Assembly: GCA_905182825.1 (NCBI GenBank) | Contig: CAJJDJ010000060.1 | Coordinates: 1 to 7,825, forward strand | Direction: 5' to 3' | Length of the DNA stretch: 7,825 bases | DNA from: Thiotrichaceae bacterium UBA7359 | Lineage (GTDB): Bacteria > Pseudomonadota > Gammaproteobacteria > Eutrophobiales > Eutrophobiaceae | In this document: positions 1-6,402 of the stretch, piece by piece | Position numbering within the stretch: position 1 is the stretch's first letter | How the letters are laid out: each line of letters begins with the position of its first letter | Translations under genes and position numbers: made by a program | The notes under the pieces: generated by a model | What the model saw: the letters and a program-made list of their open reading frames with translations, nothing else | Database searches by the model: none | Told to the model about the DNA's origin: nothing

Positions 1-678
1 GAATTTGCTGAACAAGACCCTAATAAACTTGCTGCGATCTTACATCGAGGAGCTCGTTCAGGGATAGGAATAGGCACCTTTATGCATGGCGGATTTATAA
101 TCGATGGTGGTCGAGGTGAAAACACTGATGTTCCTCCGATAATAAGTCATCTCTCTTTTCCGGATAATTGGCGAATCGTATTAATATTTGATGATAAGGC
201 ACAAGGCATTAATGGTGTGCCAGAACGGTTAGCGTTTAATACATTACCGCCGATGGACGATGCAGTGTCTGGTCTTCTTTGTAGATTGACATTGATGCAA
301 GTGTTACCTGCTATTAGAGAAAAAGATTGTGAACAATTCGGGAAAGCAATTACTCAGATTCAAAATATTGTGGGGGACTATTTTTCTGCTGCTCAGGGAG
401 GTCGCTATACCTCACCTTTTCTTAAGCCTATTCTTAAATCCATGACGAATAGCGGTGCGACTGGGATAGGACAAAGTTCATGGGGGCCGACCGGTTTTGC
501 TTTTTTTCCCGATGAGAGACTGGCATTTCAAGCGATGAAAAAAGTTCGCGAGGAGTGGAAGTCAGAGTCAAGATTGCGCTTTATTATGAGTAATGCCTGT
601 AATTCAAAAGCAAAAATAATATCAAACAATCTCAACGAACAAACACATAACGAAAACTTGAAAGTAACAATTTTATAA
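1..678 (+). CDS. mptG: beta-ribofuranosylaminobenzene 5'-phosphate (beta-RFAP) synthase, 3' part (Orf4/MptG)
   Basis: This is the C-terminal 225 residues of a GHMP-kinase-superfamily protein. The frame is open from base 1, so the gene begins upstream of the window; the family is usually a little over 300 residues, so roughly 100 are missing. The first ATG in view (82) is internal, because the conserved block RGARSGIGIGTFMHGG (residues 16-31 of the visible part) straddles it. A second family block, GIGQSSWGPTGFAFF, lies at residues 155-169. In the known family the enzyme joins PRPP and 4-aminobenzoate with loss of CO2 and pyrophosphate, the first committed step towards the arylamine part of H4MPT; it is cytoplasmic. 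It ends 23 bases before mtdB, consistent with one transcript. The polar tail of about 35 residues after REEW is not a motif I recognise. Confident on family; the 5' end is not visible. Confidence 0.93.
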   Translation, partial: EFAEQDPNKLAAILHRGARSGIGIGTFMHGGFIIDGGRGENTDVPPIISHLSFPDNWRIVLIFDDKAQGINGVPERLAFNTLPPMDDAVSGLLCRLTLMQVLPAIREKDCEQFGKAITQIQNIVGDYFSAAQGGRYTSPFLKPILKSMTNSGATGIGQSSWGPTGFAFFPDERLAFQAMKKVREEWKSESRLRFIMSNACNSKAKIISNNLNEQTHNENLKVTIL

Positions 679-701
679 CTTGAATCGAGAACTATAAGAT
701 A

Positions 702-1610
702 ATGAAAGATCCATATTTATTACACATGTTTAATCCAACAAAAAATGTAAGCCCATTTGACGTCAATATGGCCTATGAGGCCGAATTTGATGGTGTCATC
801 CCTTATTCTGAAGTTGCGTTAGATGATATTCATGCCCTAACTCAAGATACGATTTTTTCACGTGGTAAAAAAGGTGTTAAACGTACTGGTATTTTTATCG
901 GGGGTAGGGAATTTGGGTTAGCAATTGATATGTTAAATGAAGCTAAATCAGCAATGGTTCCGCCATTTGAAGTCTCTGTTTTCGCTGATCCCAGTGGTGC
1001 AATAACCACAGCCGCAGCATTGATGGCGTGTGTAGAACAGCAATTACAAATGAAATCAGGCGAATCATTAACTGGAAAACGGATCGATATTATCGGTGGC
1101 ACGGGCCCTGTTGGTGTATGCGCTGGTATTTTAGCTGCTAATTGTGGTGCTATAGTCTATTTGACTAGTCGAAGAGGCACTAAAGTTGCGACCGAATACG
1201 CTTCAGAATATAACGCACGTTTTAACGTAGGAATACTTGGAGCAGATAGCAGTACGGATGAAAGAGTGATGGAGTTTTTGCCGGAGACAAGTATTGTTAT
1301 TGGTGCTGCTAAGGCAGGCATACAAATTCTATCAAAGAGACAATTAAGCGAAGCAAAAAATCTATTAGTTGCTGCGGATGTCAATGCTGTACCTCCAGTA
1401 GGTATTGAAGGTGTCGGCATTTATGATATGGGTGTGGAGCTGCTGGAAACACCGCAGAAAGCAATTGGACTTGGCGCCTTGGCAATTGGCGATATTAAAT
1501 ACAAATTACACCTCAAATTATTTGAAATGATGAAAAATGCAGAAGCTCCATTATTTCTTGATCATAATAGCGCATTTGATGTAGCCAGAAAGATTGTTAG
1601 TAAACTTTAA
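702..1610 (+). CDS. mtdB: NAD(P)-dependent methylene-tetrahydromethanopterin dehydrogenase
   Basis: A cytoplasmic dehydrogenase of 302 residues that oxidises methylene-H4MPT to methenyl-H4MPT with NAD(P)+, the step after Fae. The N-terminal half carries SPFDVNMA (17-24), GIFIGGRE (63-70) and MVPPFEVSVFADPSG (85-99), typical of the MtdA/MtdB substrate-binding domain. The Rossmann domain has the dinucleotide loop GGTGPVGVCAG (132-142), and an SRR at 156-158 at the end of the second strand is suited to binding a nucleotide phosphate. The C-terminal block LGALAIGDIKYKLH (257-270) matches the conserved lysine-rich end of the family. MtdB is preferred over the NADP-specific MtdA because the gene sits with mch, orf5, orf7 and fae and because the N-terminal motifs look MtdB-like; this is by memory, not alignment. 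The ATG at 702 is preceded only by a weak CGAGA at 686-690. Length is normal for the family. Confidence 0.92.
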   Translation: MKDPYLLHMFNPTKNVSPFDVNMAYEAEFDGVIPYSEVALDDIHALTQDTIFSRGKKGVKRTGIFIGGREFGLAIDMLNEAKSAMVPPFEVSVFADPSGAITTAAALMACVEQQLQMKSGESLTGKRIDIIGGTGPVGVCAGILAANCGAIVYLTSRRGTKVATEYASEYNARFNVGILGADSSTDERVMEFLPETSIVIGAAKAGIQILSKRQLSEAKNLLVAADVNAVPPVGIEGVGIYDMGVELLETPQKAIGLGALAIGDIKYKLHLKLFEMMKNAEAPLFLDHNSAFDVARKIVSKL

Positions 1611-1664
1611 AATAGAATTTGCACATTGAAATCCTATCTAGATTATTTCTAATTAGGCTTGATT

Positions 1665-2786
1665 ATGAGAGATATTTTTATTGTCGCTCGTACAGGAAGA
1701 GCACTGGCTACATCAGCTTATCAAGCTGGATACGAGGTACATGTGTTGGATTGTTTTGCAGACGAAGATACAAAAGCTGTAGCGAAAACTACTTGTCAGC
1801 TTCAATCTCTTCGTGAAGGATTTGATAAGACAGAGTTGATGGAGCAAGTGAAAGAGCTAGTTTCTTTTTATCCAAAAGCAGTCATGGTTGTTGGAACAGG
1901 ATTTGAAAAAACACCAGAGTTGCTTGAAGATTTAGCAAAAATCATTCCTGTTTTTAGTAATGATGAAAAAACTATTAAAAGTCTCAAAGATCCTATTTAT
2001 TTTTCTAATATATTAAGAAATGCTTCTATCAAATCACCTGAGATTTCATTTGCACGTCCAAGCGATTCTCACGGTTGGTTGTTAAAAGAAATTGCAGGTG
2101 CCGGTGGTGGGCATGTTAGATGGTTGTCACAAATAAACTCGAGTAGGTATTCTGGTTATTATCAAAAATACATCTCAGGTAATGTTTTAAGCGCATTATT
2201 TCTAGCAAAAGACAGATATGCAACACTTATAGGCATTAGCGAACAATTAGAGTCAAAGCAATTTAAATCAATGCCTTTTCTATTCGAAGGTGTAGTTAGA
2301 CCGAGTTCAGTTGATCAACAGCATAGACAACATATTATAGAAATTATTAATAAAATAACAAAGCAAACTAATCTAAAGGGGCTTTGCGGGATTGATTACG
2401 TTATTACAAATTCTGGGTTGATTTTTGTGCTTGAAGTTAATCCGAGACCACCATCCTCTTTTGAATTATATGAACAACAATCTGTTTTGTTCGATGCACA
2501 TTTAGCTTGTTTTGAGGATAAAAAATTCGATTGTTATCTTAAACAGACTAACCAAGCAAAAGGATATGCTATTTATTATGCAAAAAAAAGCATTGAAATT
2601 AACACTAATGTAATCTGGCCAAATTGGGTTAAAGATAAGCCTTCTATTGGTTCTACTATTTCAAAAAATAATCCTGTATGTACTGTTCATGCTGAGGATG
2701 AATCCGTGATGAAAGTTAAGGCTCTTTTACAAAATCAATTAACTGATATTGAAACAATTATTGTCACAGCGCAAGATGCCGCCTAA
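1665..2786 (+). CDS. orfY: ATP-grasp protein OrfY of the H4MPT cluster
   Basis: An ATP-grasp ligase-like protein of 373 residues. Visible features, counted from the ATG at 1665: an N-terminal Rossmann-like preATP-grasp strand with ARTGRALA (8-15) and YEVHVLDCFAD (23-33), a glycine-rich loop KEIAGAGGGH (141-150), the acidic GIDY (242-245) and the metal-binding EVNPR (257-261). ATP-grasp enzymes activate a carboxylate with ATP as acyl phosphate and join it to an amine or thiol. The substrate of OrfY is not established to my knowledge; its constant linkage to mch, orf5 and orf7 in methylotrophs points to H4MPT or methylofuran synthesis. The frame also offers a TTG at 1659, but AGG at 1655-1657 lies 7 bases before the ATG and only 1 base before the TTG, so the ATG is chosen. 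It sits 54 bases after mtdB and 30 before mch. The last 75 or so residues beyond the ATP-grasp core carry no motif I recognise. Confidence 0.85.
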   Translation: MRDIFIVARTGRALATSAYQAGYEVHVLDCFADEDTKAVAKTTCQLQSLREGFDKTELMEQVKELVSFYPKAVMVVGTGFEKTPELLEDLAKIIPVFSNDEKTIKSLKDPIYFSNILRNASIKSPEISFARPSDSHGWLLKEIAGAGGGHVRWLSQINSSRYSGYYQKYISGNVLSALFLAKDRYATLIGISEQLESKQFKSMPFLFEGVVRPSSVDQQHRQHIIEIINKITKQTNLKGLCGIDYVITNSGLIFVLEVNPRPPSSFELYEQQSVLFDAHLACFEDKKFDCYLKQTNQAKGYAIYYAKKSIEINTNVIWPNWVKDKPSIGSTISKNNPVCTVHAEDESVMKVKALLQNQLTDIETIIVTAQDAA

Positions 2787-2804
2787 AACTTATATAATAA
2801 AAAT

Positions 2805-2811
2805 GAGGAAG
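2805..2811 (+). promoter_or_regulatory. Ribosome-binding site of mch
   Basis: The purine run GAGGAAG ends 5 bases before the GTG at 2817. It settles the start of mch at a non-ATG codon and is the clearest Shine-Dalgarno sequence within the six-gene operon. Confidence 0.7.
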
Positions 2812-2816
2812 AAAAA

Positions 2817-3791
2817 GTGAGCAAGCAAAAATCATTACCTAGTCTTAATGCATTGACAGCTCCGCTAGTTGAAAGTCTAGTTTTTAATGCCGCAGCGTTA
2901 CGACTATACGTCACCCACTTGGATAATGGATGTCGTGTTGTTGATGCGGGAATTACAGTGCCCGGTGGACTTGAAGCTGGAAGGTTAATTGCAGAGATAT
3001 GTATGGGAGGGCTGGGGTCAGTGAAATTACGATCATCAACAAATTTTCGGAACTGGTCATGGCACCTGGATGTGCATAGCACGAACCCTGTCTTGTCATG
3101 TTTGGGTAGCCAATATGCTGGGTGGAGTTTGAGCCACGGTGAGGGCAAGAATATATTTAATGCTCTGGGATCAGGACCAGCTCGGGCGATTGGCAGTAGT
3201 GAAGTGCTTTACGAAGAACTGGGTTATCGCGACTCAGCAGAACAAGCTTATATAGTCATTGAAACGGATAAAATTCCGCCAGTAGAAATTGCAAATAAAA
3301 TAGCTGAAAAATGTAATATTTCTGCTTCTGCTTTAACAATTATATTAACGCCGACATCTAGTTTGGCAGGCTCAGCACAGATAGTTGCTAGAGTATTGGA
3401 AACGGCACTGCATAAAGCACACTCATTGCACTTTCCATTAGAAAATATTGTTGATGGTGCTGGAAGTGCGCCAATATGTCCGCCATCAAAAGATTTTTTA
3501 ACGGCCATGAGCAGGACTAATGATTCAATTTTATTTGCCGGTCAAATTCAATTATTTGTTGAAGCTAGTGATGATGATGCCAAAGAATTAGCCAACAAAT
3601 TACCGAGTAGTTCTTCTAATGATTACGGAAGACCTTTTGGTGAAATTTTTAAAGATGTCGATTATGATTTTTATAAGATTGATCCAATGTTATTTAGTCC
3701 TGCACAAGTTGCTGTGAGTTCTTTAAGCACTGGACATACCTTTCATGCCGGAAAAATTGATTTGGATTTACTAGATAAATCATTTAATTAA
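2817..3791 (+). CDS. mch: Methenyl-tetrahydromethanopterin cyclohydrolase
   Basis: A cytoplasmic enzyme that reversibly hydrolyses methenyl-H4MPT to N5-formyl-H4MPT, between MtdB and the formyltransferase/hydrolase complex. At 324 residues it has the normal length of the family. Recognisable blocks are ALGSGPARA (116-124), VDGAGSAPICPP (212-223), YGRPFGEIF (270-278) and FYKIDPMLFSPA (285-296), ending with a HAG motif (310-312). These run in the family's usual order and no key block is missing. The start is a GTG, supported by GAGGAAG just upstream; no in-frame ATG lies nearby. The gene follows orfY by 30 bases and is followed after only 5 bases by orf5, so it is cotranscribed with both. No sign of frameshift or truncation. 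Confidence 0.95.
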   Translation: MSKQKSLPSLNALTAPLVESLVFNAAALRLYVTHLDNGCRVVDAGITVPGGLEAGRLIAEICMGGLGSVKLRSSTNFRNWSWHLDVHSTNPVLSCLGSQYAGWSLSHGEGKNIFNALGSGPARAIGSSEVLYEELGYRDSAEQAYIVIETDKIPPVEIANKIAEKCNISASALTIILTPTSSLAGSAQIVARVLETALHKAHSLHFPLENIVDGAGSAPICPPSKDFLTAMSRTNDSILFAGQIQLFVEASDDDAKELANKLPSSSSNDYGRPFGEIFKDVDYDFYKIDPMLFSPAQVAVSSLSTGHTFHAGKIDLDLLDKSFN

Positions 3792-3796
3792 AACTA

Positions 3797-4699
3797 GTGA
3801 AAGAATTGCAAAGAGAGGTTGCTATTGTCACCGATGAGCCTGGTTGGCATGGCAGACAATTAAAAAAATCGCTTAAAAAGCATGATATTAAGAGCCAATA
3901 TGTATCTTTGACTGATTGTATTATCGTAATAAATAGAGGTGTGAAAGAAATAATCATTCCAGGATTTAATACGTCTCCGCTTGGTATCTTTGTAAGAGGG
4001 GTGCCAGGTGGCACTCTAGAACAGGTCATTTTTAGATTAAATATATTGCATGCATTATATGATTCTGGAATACCGGTATATAACACACCAAAAGCAATAG
4101 AACGGACGGTGGATAAGTCGCTGACGAGTTTGTTATTAAGCAGAGCAGGTATTCCGACGCCTACCACTTGGATTTGTGAAACCCCAGAACATGCAAAAAT
4201 AATCCTTGATAAAGAAACATTAAATGGGGAAAAAATAGTATCCAAACCCTTGTTTGGTTCTCAGGGTGTTGGAATTCATCTGCTCGATAATAAATCAGGT
4301 TTGATACACGATGAGAAATTTGCTGGAATTTATTATTTACAGCGATTTATTGAACGTCAAAATAATGAATATACAGATATACGAGTCCTCGTTCTTGATG
4401 GTGTCGCTAAAGCAGCAATGTTGAGACGCGGAAAAGAATGGCTCACCAATCGTTCTCAAGGTGCTAGCTGTGAACCATTAATCTTGGATAAGAGTATTGC
4501 TGATCTAGCTGAATCAGCATGCAAGATATTAAATATTGATTATGCTGGAGTTGATATAATACAAGACAAAAAAGGGCATTTTTATATCATTGAGGTAAAT
4601 AGTATCCCTGCATGGCACGGCCTACAAAGTGTAGTGAACTTTGACATAGCATCATGCTTAATCGATTCATTTGTTGGGCAGATTGATCGAATTAATTAA
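3797..4699 (+). CDS. orf5: RimK-like ATP-grasp ligase Orf5 of the H4MPT cluster
   Basis: A RimK-type ATP-grasp protein of 300 residues. The N-terminus carries VAIVTDEPGWHGRQL (8-22) and YVSLTD (35-40), a signature I associate with the methylotroph Orf5 family. The ATP-binding lysine and glycine-rich loop are SKPLFGSQGVGI (149-160), followed by YLQRFIE (180-186), the conserved arginines around DIRVLVLDG (194-202), the block RGKEWLTNRSQGA (211-223) and the metal-binding GVDI (251-254) and EVNSIPAWHG (266-275). Relatives such as RimK and archaeal MptN/CofF add glutamate to a protein or a pterin/deazaflavin cofactor, so an amino-acid ligase in cofactor synthesis is a fair inference; the substrate is not shown. 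The start is a GTG 5 bases after the mch stop with no Shine-Dalgarno sequence, which suggests translational coupling to mch. The N-terminal motif begins so close to the GTG that a later start is unlikely. Confidence 0.87.
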   Translation: MKELQREVAIVTDEPGWHGRQLKKSLKKHDIKSQYVSLTDCIIVINRGVKEIIIPGFNTSPLGIFVRGVPGGTLEQVIFRLNILHALYDSGIPVYNTPKAIERTVDKSLTSLLLSRAGIPTPTTWICETPEHAKIILDKETLNGEKIVSKPLFGSQGVGIHLLDNKSGLIHDEKFAGIYYLQRFIERQNNEYTDIRVLVLDGVAKAAMLRRGKEWLTNRSQGASCEPLILDKSIADLAESACKILNIDYAGVDIIQDKKGHFYIIEVNSIPAWHGLQSVVNFDIASCLIDSFVGQIDRIN

Positions 4700-4728
4700 T
4701 TAAAATTTTGTTACGAAATAAACTGATC

Positions 4729-5568
4729 ATGAATAGAAAAGCGTTGGAAAAAGTGGTTATGGCAAGTTTTTTTGGAGAGTTGGAAGCTTTTAAACCTGGA
4801 AATGTTAGTATTTACGCTGATGGACATAATATGACTGTCGCTGATTTTCAAAAGAGTGCAAAGGTCTCCGTACCATTACTTTGTCAAATGAACAGCACTT
4901 TAGGCCAACGAATACTAAGTAGTGTTTGTGCAACGAAAGAGGCTGTTGGGTGTAATACTAACTTAGGTATGTTGTTACTTTTCGCTCCTATAATCATGGC
5001 AGCAGAAATTGAATACAGAGATTCTGATGAGCTACAAAAAAACCTAGAAAAAACTTTAAGTTCTGTAGTGAAAACCGATGTAGAACAGATATTTAAAGCT
5101 ATAGTTATAGCAAGTCCCGGAGGTTTGGGTCGCGTAAATGAGCATGATGTAAATAAGAGGCCTGACTGTACATTATTTGAAGCCATGGATTTAGCTAGCA
5201 GTCGTGATTCTGTTGCGCTGCAATATGTGAATAACTTTAACGAAATATTTAATATTGGTTTAGTTGAGATTAAAAACTTTGACAAACGCTGGAATAGTGT
5301 AAAATGGGCTACAGTTTCATGCTACTTAAATTTCATGTCACTGTTGTTAGATTCGCACATAGCTCGAAAATTTGGCCAAGAAGTAGCTGAAAATACAAAA
5401 ATAAAAAGCAAGAACGTTGCCATGAGCTTCAATAGCTCCAGTGACCCTGAGAGTTACATTGAACTTTTGCAGAGCTTCGATGAAGAATTAAAAGAAAAAA
5501 ACTATAATCCAGGTACTAGTGCTGATCTAACTGCTGCAAGTCTACTGGTTTATAATTTAATGTTATAA
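4729..5568 (+). CDS. orf7: CitG-like triphosphoribosyl-dephospho-CoA synthase homologue Orf7
   Basis: A 279-residue protein of the CitG/MdcB family (triphosphoribosyl-dephospho-CoA synthase). Motifs counted from the ATG at 4729: KPGNVS (22-27), GCNTNLGM (74-81), SPGGLGR (129-135) and the C-terminal NPGTSADLTAAS (260-271). True CitG moves the ribosyl triphosphate of ATP onto the 2'-OH of dephospho-CoA, releasing adenine, to make the citrate lyase prosthetic group. Nothing for citrate or malonate decarboxylation is visible here, so the substrate is probably different and linked to H4MPT or a related cofactor. An upstream in-frame TTG at 4708 would add 7 residues, but neither start has a good ribosome-binding site; the ATG matches the family's usual N-terminus, where KPGN comes early. 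It is 29 bases after orf5 and is the last gene before the fae promoter region. Family assignment is firm, the reaction is not. Confidence 0.87.
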   Translation: MNRKALEKVVMASFFGELEAFKPGNVSIYADGHNMTVADFQKSAKVSVPLLCQMNSTLGQRILSSVCATKEAVGCNTNLGMLLLFAPIIMAAEIEYRDSDELQKNLEKTLSSVVKTDVEQIFKAIVIASPGGLGRVNEHDVNKRPDCTLFEAMDLASSRDSVALQYVNNFNEIFNIGLVEIKNFDKRWNSVKWATVSCYLNFMSLLLDSHIARKFGQEVAENTKIKSKNVAMSFNSSSDPESYIELLQSFDEELKEKNYNPGTSADLTAASLLVYNLML

Positions 5569-5576
5569 AGTAACAA

Positions 5577-5590
5577 ATTTTTTAAAAAAT
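5577..5590. repeat. 14-bp perfect A/T palindrome upstream of fae
   Basis: ATTTTTTAAAAAAT is a perfect palindrome 8 bases after the orf7 stop and about 30-45 bases upstream of the TATAAT box. It has no GC stem, so it is unlikely to be a terminator. Its position and A-tract/T-tract composition would suit an UP element or an intrinsically bent site for the fae promoter. Function is inferred. Confidence 0.4.
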
Positions 5591-5594
5591 GCGG

Positions 5595-5617
5595 GTAAAA
5601 AGATATTCTCTTTTTAC
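5595..5617. promoter_or_regulatory. Perfect inverted repeat (possible operator) upstream of the fae -10 box
   Basis: GTAAAAAGA (5595-5603) and TCTTTTTAC (5609-5617) are exact reverse complements separated by 5 bases. The repeat ends 4 bases before the TATAAT box and covers the place where a -35 element would lie. It is followed by no T-run, so it reads better as a protein-binding site than as a terminator of the upstream operon. An activator or repressor of fae is a plausible ligand; none can be named. Confidence 0.45.
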
Positions 5618-5621
5618 TAGT

Positions 5622-5627
5622 TATAAT
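5622..5627 (+). promoter_or_regulatory. fae: -10 box of the putative fae promoter
   Basis: TATAAT matches the sigma-70 -10 consensus exactly. Transcription would start near 5634, giving a leader of about 95 bases before the canonical fae ATG. No convincing -35 hexamer occurs at 15-18 bases spacing: the bases at 17-bp spacing read AAAGAT and fall inside the inverted repeat. No TGn extension is present either. This fits an activator-dependent or UP-element-assisted promoter, which would give fae its own expression separate from the six-gene operon. Confidence 0.55.
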
Positions 5628-5664
5628 GGTAGAGGGTTACGTCCCTTGTGAAATTTAAATAAAT

Positions 5665-5670
5665 AGGAAA
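5665..5670 (+). promoter_or_regulatory. Upstream candidate ribosome-binding site (for ATG 5677)
   Basis: AGGAAA lies 6 bases before an ATG at 5677 that is in frame with fae and opens a 17-residue extension, MSILTKLCSFLNGGDEK, before the canonical start. It is a reasonable initiation site, so either a longer Fae or a leader-initiated translation is possible. Confidence 0.4.
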
Positions 5671-5712
5671 GCGATTATGTCTATATTAACAAAGTTATGT
5701 AGCTTTCTAAAT

Positions 5713-5719
5713 GGAGGAG
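5713..5719 (+). promoter_or_regulatory. fae: Ribosome-binding site of fae
   Basis: GGAGGAG, close to the perfect Shine-Dalgarno sequence, ends 8 bases before the ATG at 5728. It decides the fae start there, since translation from it gives exactly the usual Fae N-terminus. It is the strongest site in the window, as expected for a very abundant enzyme. Confidence 0.8.
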
Positions 5720-5727
5720 ATGAAAAA

Positions 5728-6240
5728 ATGGCAGTCATTGATAGAGTATTAATAGGTGAAGCGTTGGTGGGTGACGGTAACGAAGTTGCACATATTGACC
5801 TAATGATGGGTCCACGTGGTAGCGCAGCTGAATCAGCTTTTGCAAATGCATTAACAAATAACAAAGATGGTTTCAGTACCCTCTTGGCGGTCGTAGCACC
5901 AAATCTGCTATGTAAACCAAATACAATTCTTTTTAACAAAGTAACTATCAAAGGTTCAAAACAAGCAGTACAAATGTTTGGGCCCGCGCAACGCGGTGTC
6001 GCTATGGCGGTTATGGATTGTGTAGAAGACGGTACGATTCCAGCTGATGAAGCAGATGATATCTTTGTGTCAGTCGGTGTGTTTATCCATTGGTTAGCTG
6101 AAGATAATACTAAGATTCAAGATTACAATTACGAAGCAACCAAGCTTTCAATCAAGCGTGCGGTAGCTCGTGAGCCTAAAGCTGCGGAAGTTGTTAGTAA
6201 GAAAGGTTCAGCGGAGCATCCATTTGCTGCACATGCTTAA
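5728..6240 (+). CDS. fae: Formaldehyde-activating enzyme
   Basis: A cytoplasmic enzyme that catalyses condensation of formaldehyde with H4MPT to methylene-H4MPT, the entry point of the H4MPT pathway and a main formaldehyde detoxification step in methylotrophs. From the ATG at 5728 the protein has 170 residues, the usual Fae length. Family blocks are GEALVGDGNEVAHIDL (10-25), in which His22 is the conserved putative catalytic histidine, GPRGSAAESAF (30-40), LLAVVAPNLLCKPNT (53-67), FGPAQRGVAMAV (86-97), FIHWLAED (123-130) and the terminal HPFAAHA. All are intact, so this is a true stand-alone Fae rather than a distant Fae-like paralogue. An in-frame ATG at 5677 with its own candidate ribosome-binding site would add 17 residues. 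The gene has its own putative promoter and a downstream stem-loop, suggesting a strong monocistronic transcript. Confidence 0.96.
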   Translation: MAVIDRVLIGEALVGDGNEVAHIDLMMGPRGSAAESAFANALTNNKDGFSTLLAVVAPNLLCKPNTILFNKVTIKGSKQAVQMFGPAQRGVAMAVMDCVEDGTIPADEADDIFVSVGVFIHWLAEDNTKIQDYNYEATKLSIKRAVAREPKAAEVVSKKGSAEHPFAAHA

Positions 6241-6281
6241 TTATTAACTAATTAAGTGTAGCTGAATAATTTTTAGAAATG

Positions 6282-6317
6282 ATAGATACTCTGATTATGA
6301 ATGATCAGGGTATCTAT
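6282..6317. terminator. Stem-loop terminator between convergent genes
   Basis: The left arm from 6282 (ATAGATACTCTGATT) pairs with the right arm ending at 6317 (GATCAGGGTATCTAT): 15 pairs including two G-U wobbles, with a 6-base loop at 6297-6302. It lies 41 bases after the fae stop. On the + strand TTTGTGT follows, a weak U-tract; on the - strand CATTTCT follows, also weak. It probably ends fae transcription and may act in both directions, protecting fae from read-through of the convergent response regulator. Confidence 0.65.
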
Positions 6318-6402
6318 TTGTGTACTTAAAAAAAATGCTACGCTAATAAACCGACTTTGAATTTCTTTTAGCGCATACGCAAATAATGTGCTGGGCAAGA
6401 AA
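6318..6402. other. Intergenic stretch between terminator and response regulator 3' end
   Basis: I see no gene, repeat or RNA structure here. On the - strand, reading past the stop of the REC-PAS gene gives no sequence that resembles a continuing PAS, GGDEF or kinase domain in the frame I translated. Confidence 0.5.

Noticed and set aside
82..678. ATG at 82 as the start of the first gene
   Set aside because: The same frame is open to base 1, and the conserved RGARSGIGIGTFMHGG block runs across the ATG, so it is internal to a gene that begins outside the window.
1611..1664. Short inverted repeat (GAAAT/ATTTC) and TCTAGA palindrome between mtdB and orfY as a terminator
   Set aside because: Five weak A/T-rich pairs with no U-tract; expected by chance in this composition and at odds with the operon layout.
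1619..1816. 65-residue + strand open frame overlapping the start of orfY
   Set aside because: It lies in another frame over well-conserved ATP-grasp sequence, has no recognisable motif and no ribosome-binding site.
2783..3148. 121-residue antisense open frame over mch
   Set aside because: It is a shadow of the mch coding sequence with an unlikely composition; the + strand protein is an unmistakable cyclohydrolase. The other antisense frames over mtdB, mch, orf5, orf7 and fae were dismissed for the same reason.
4708..4728. TTG at 4708 as the start of orf7
   Set aside because: It would add seven residues without a ribosome-binding site; the ATG at 4729 is a better codon and gives the family's expected N-terminal spacing.
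5633..5646. AGGG-TTACGT-CCCT hairpin in the fae leader as a riboswitch or attenuator
   Set aside because: Only four pairs plus one wobble, with no alternative pairing or terminator; too small to claim regulation.
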